14,894 nt of DNA. It comes from Bacteroidota bacterium (GTDB taxonomy: Bacteria; Bacteroidota; Bacteroidia; Chitinophagales; Chitinophagaceae). Positions 14,525 to 14,894 of this stretch are shown one piece after another. The position numbers and the translations under genes are program-made. The notes beneath the pieces were generated by a model. That model was not told where the DNA came from, searched no databases, and saw nothing but the letters and a program-made list of their open reading frames with translations. The stretch is from positions 1-14,894 of the forward strand of contig JAEZAM010000105.1 in NCBI GenBank assembly GCA_023430465.1. The letters are read 5' to 3'. Position 1 is the stretch's first letter. Each line of letters begins with the position of its first letter.

Positions 14525-14580
14525 CATGCATTAAAACGGTGCAAGTTACATCGAAAAACACCATTTCTGCCATGCATTAA
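14525..14580. repeat. Direct repeat CATGCATTAA x2 before the agmatinase-family gene
   Basis: CATGCATTAA occurs at 14525-14534 and 14571-14580, start to start 46 bp, in the 57-bp gap before ATG 14520; the second copy covers the stop codon of the upstream deiminase gene. Each copy contains the palindrome ATGCAT. Between them on the minus strand lies TAACTTG (14548-14542), a near match to a -7 box. A paired regulator site is possible; chance is not excluded. Confidence 0.3.
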
Positions 14581-14894
14581 TCGATGGATGGTTCCTGCTG
14601 GCTAAGGCAATGAAAACTTCCGAGACCCCAGATGATATTCGTCGAATCTATCCCCGTAACAGTTCGGGAAGGGAAACATTCCTGTATGATAGCCAGCGCC
14701 TTATCATCCTTATCGCAATTGAACACGGGAACGATGACTGAATTATTGGATATGTAAAAATTAGCATACGAGGCCGGGAGCCGTTGGTCTTCCCAAATGA
14801 CGGGGTCGGGCATCGGCAGTTCAGCGATATTCAGTTGACGCCCATCCGCCAATCGCATCTTTTTCAGCAGGCGGAGATTCGCCTGCAACAGTTC
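14577..14894 (-). CDS. Agmatine deiminase / Porphyromonas-type peptidylarginine deiminase family (C-terminal part)
   Basis: Only the last ~105 residues are in the window; the frame runs open past the right edge (the codons before the TTG at 14888 still read E-L-L). LPASYANFYISNNSVIVPVF, FPSRTVTGIDSTNIIWG and GLGSFHCLSQQEP are hallmarks of this guanidino-modifying family. The Cys in FHCLSQQEP is the catalytic nucleophile that attacks the guanidinium carbon. Most cytoplasmic members are agmatine deiminases making N-carbamoylputrescine. No secretion or sorting domain follows the catalytic domain, which favours that role over secreted peptidylarginine deiminase. It ends 56 bp before the agmatinase-family gene on the same strand. 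Confidence 0.87.
   Translation of the reverse strand, partial: ELLQANLRLLKKMRLADGRQLNIAELPMPDPVIWEDQRLPASYANFYISNNSVIVPVFNCDKDDKALAIIQECFPSRTVTGIDSTNIIWGLGSFHCLSQQEPSID

Overview
The window looks like chromosomal DNA of a Bacteroidota bacterium, most likely a Chitinophagaceae-type soil or aquatic species. Four reasons support this. Several genes are preceded by the Bacteroidota -7 box TAnnTTTG instead of an E. coli-type promoter. Start codons lack Shine-Dalgarno sequences. Base composition is mid-range, near 50% GC by eye. Protein styles are typical of the phylum: a YafK-type L,D-transpeptidase, a Bacteroidota aspartokinase with TLGREGSDYTAA, a Porphyromonas-type deiminase and TonB-like C-terminal domains. 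No rRNA, tRNA, insertion sequence, phage gene or CRISPR array is visible. The content is mostly housekeeping and metabolism.

Left part (1-4509): a 5'-truncated 4'-phosphopantetheinyl transferase, then 4-hydroxyphenylpyruvate dioxygenase with a clear hairpin terminator. Next is a secreted L,D-transpeptidase-family protein fused to a TonB-C-like domain. It converges, with a 12-bp tail overlap, on a minus-strand aspartate kinase.

Middle part (4510-8589, plus strand): class I fructose-1,6-bisphosphatase transcribed divergently from the aspartokinase, a small secreted CAP-domain protein, then a tight four-gene run of ABC ATPase, FKBP-type prolyl isomerase, YfiT/DinB thiol transferase-like protein and ADP-ribose-type Nudix hydrolase. 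The Nudix gene converges on folC with an 11-bp tail overlap.

Right part (8579-14894, minus strand), read 5'->3' on the minus strand: the C-terminal part of an agmatine deiminase/peptidylarginine deiminase-family gene, an agmatinase-family ureohydrolase, a four-helix membrane protein with a PH-like tail, and an uncharacterised radical SAM protein. The last three are joined by TGATG and ATGA stop/start overlaps. A 250-bp gap with an inverted heptad (AAAANNN) repeat and a palindrome follows. Then come a TonB-like protein with a Gly-rich linker, a macro-domain protein and folC.

The least explained items are the coupled agmatinase/membrane protein/radical SAM set, the transpeptidase-TonB-C fusion, the inverted heptad repeat at 11419-11581, and several start-proximal promoter or hairpin arrangements. 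I found no single clear new defence-type or mobile system.
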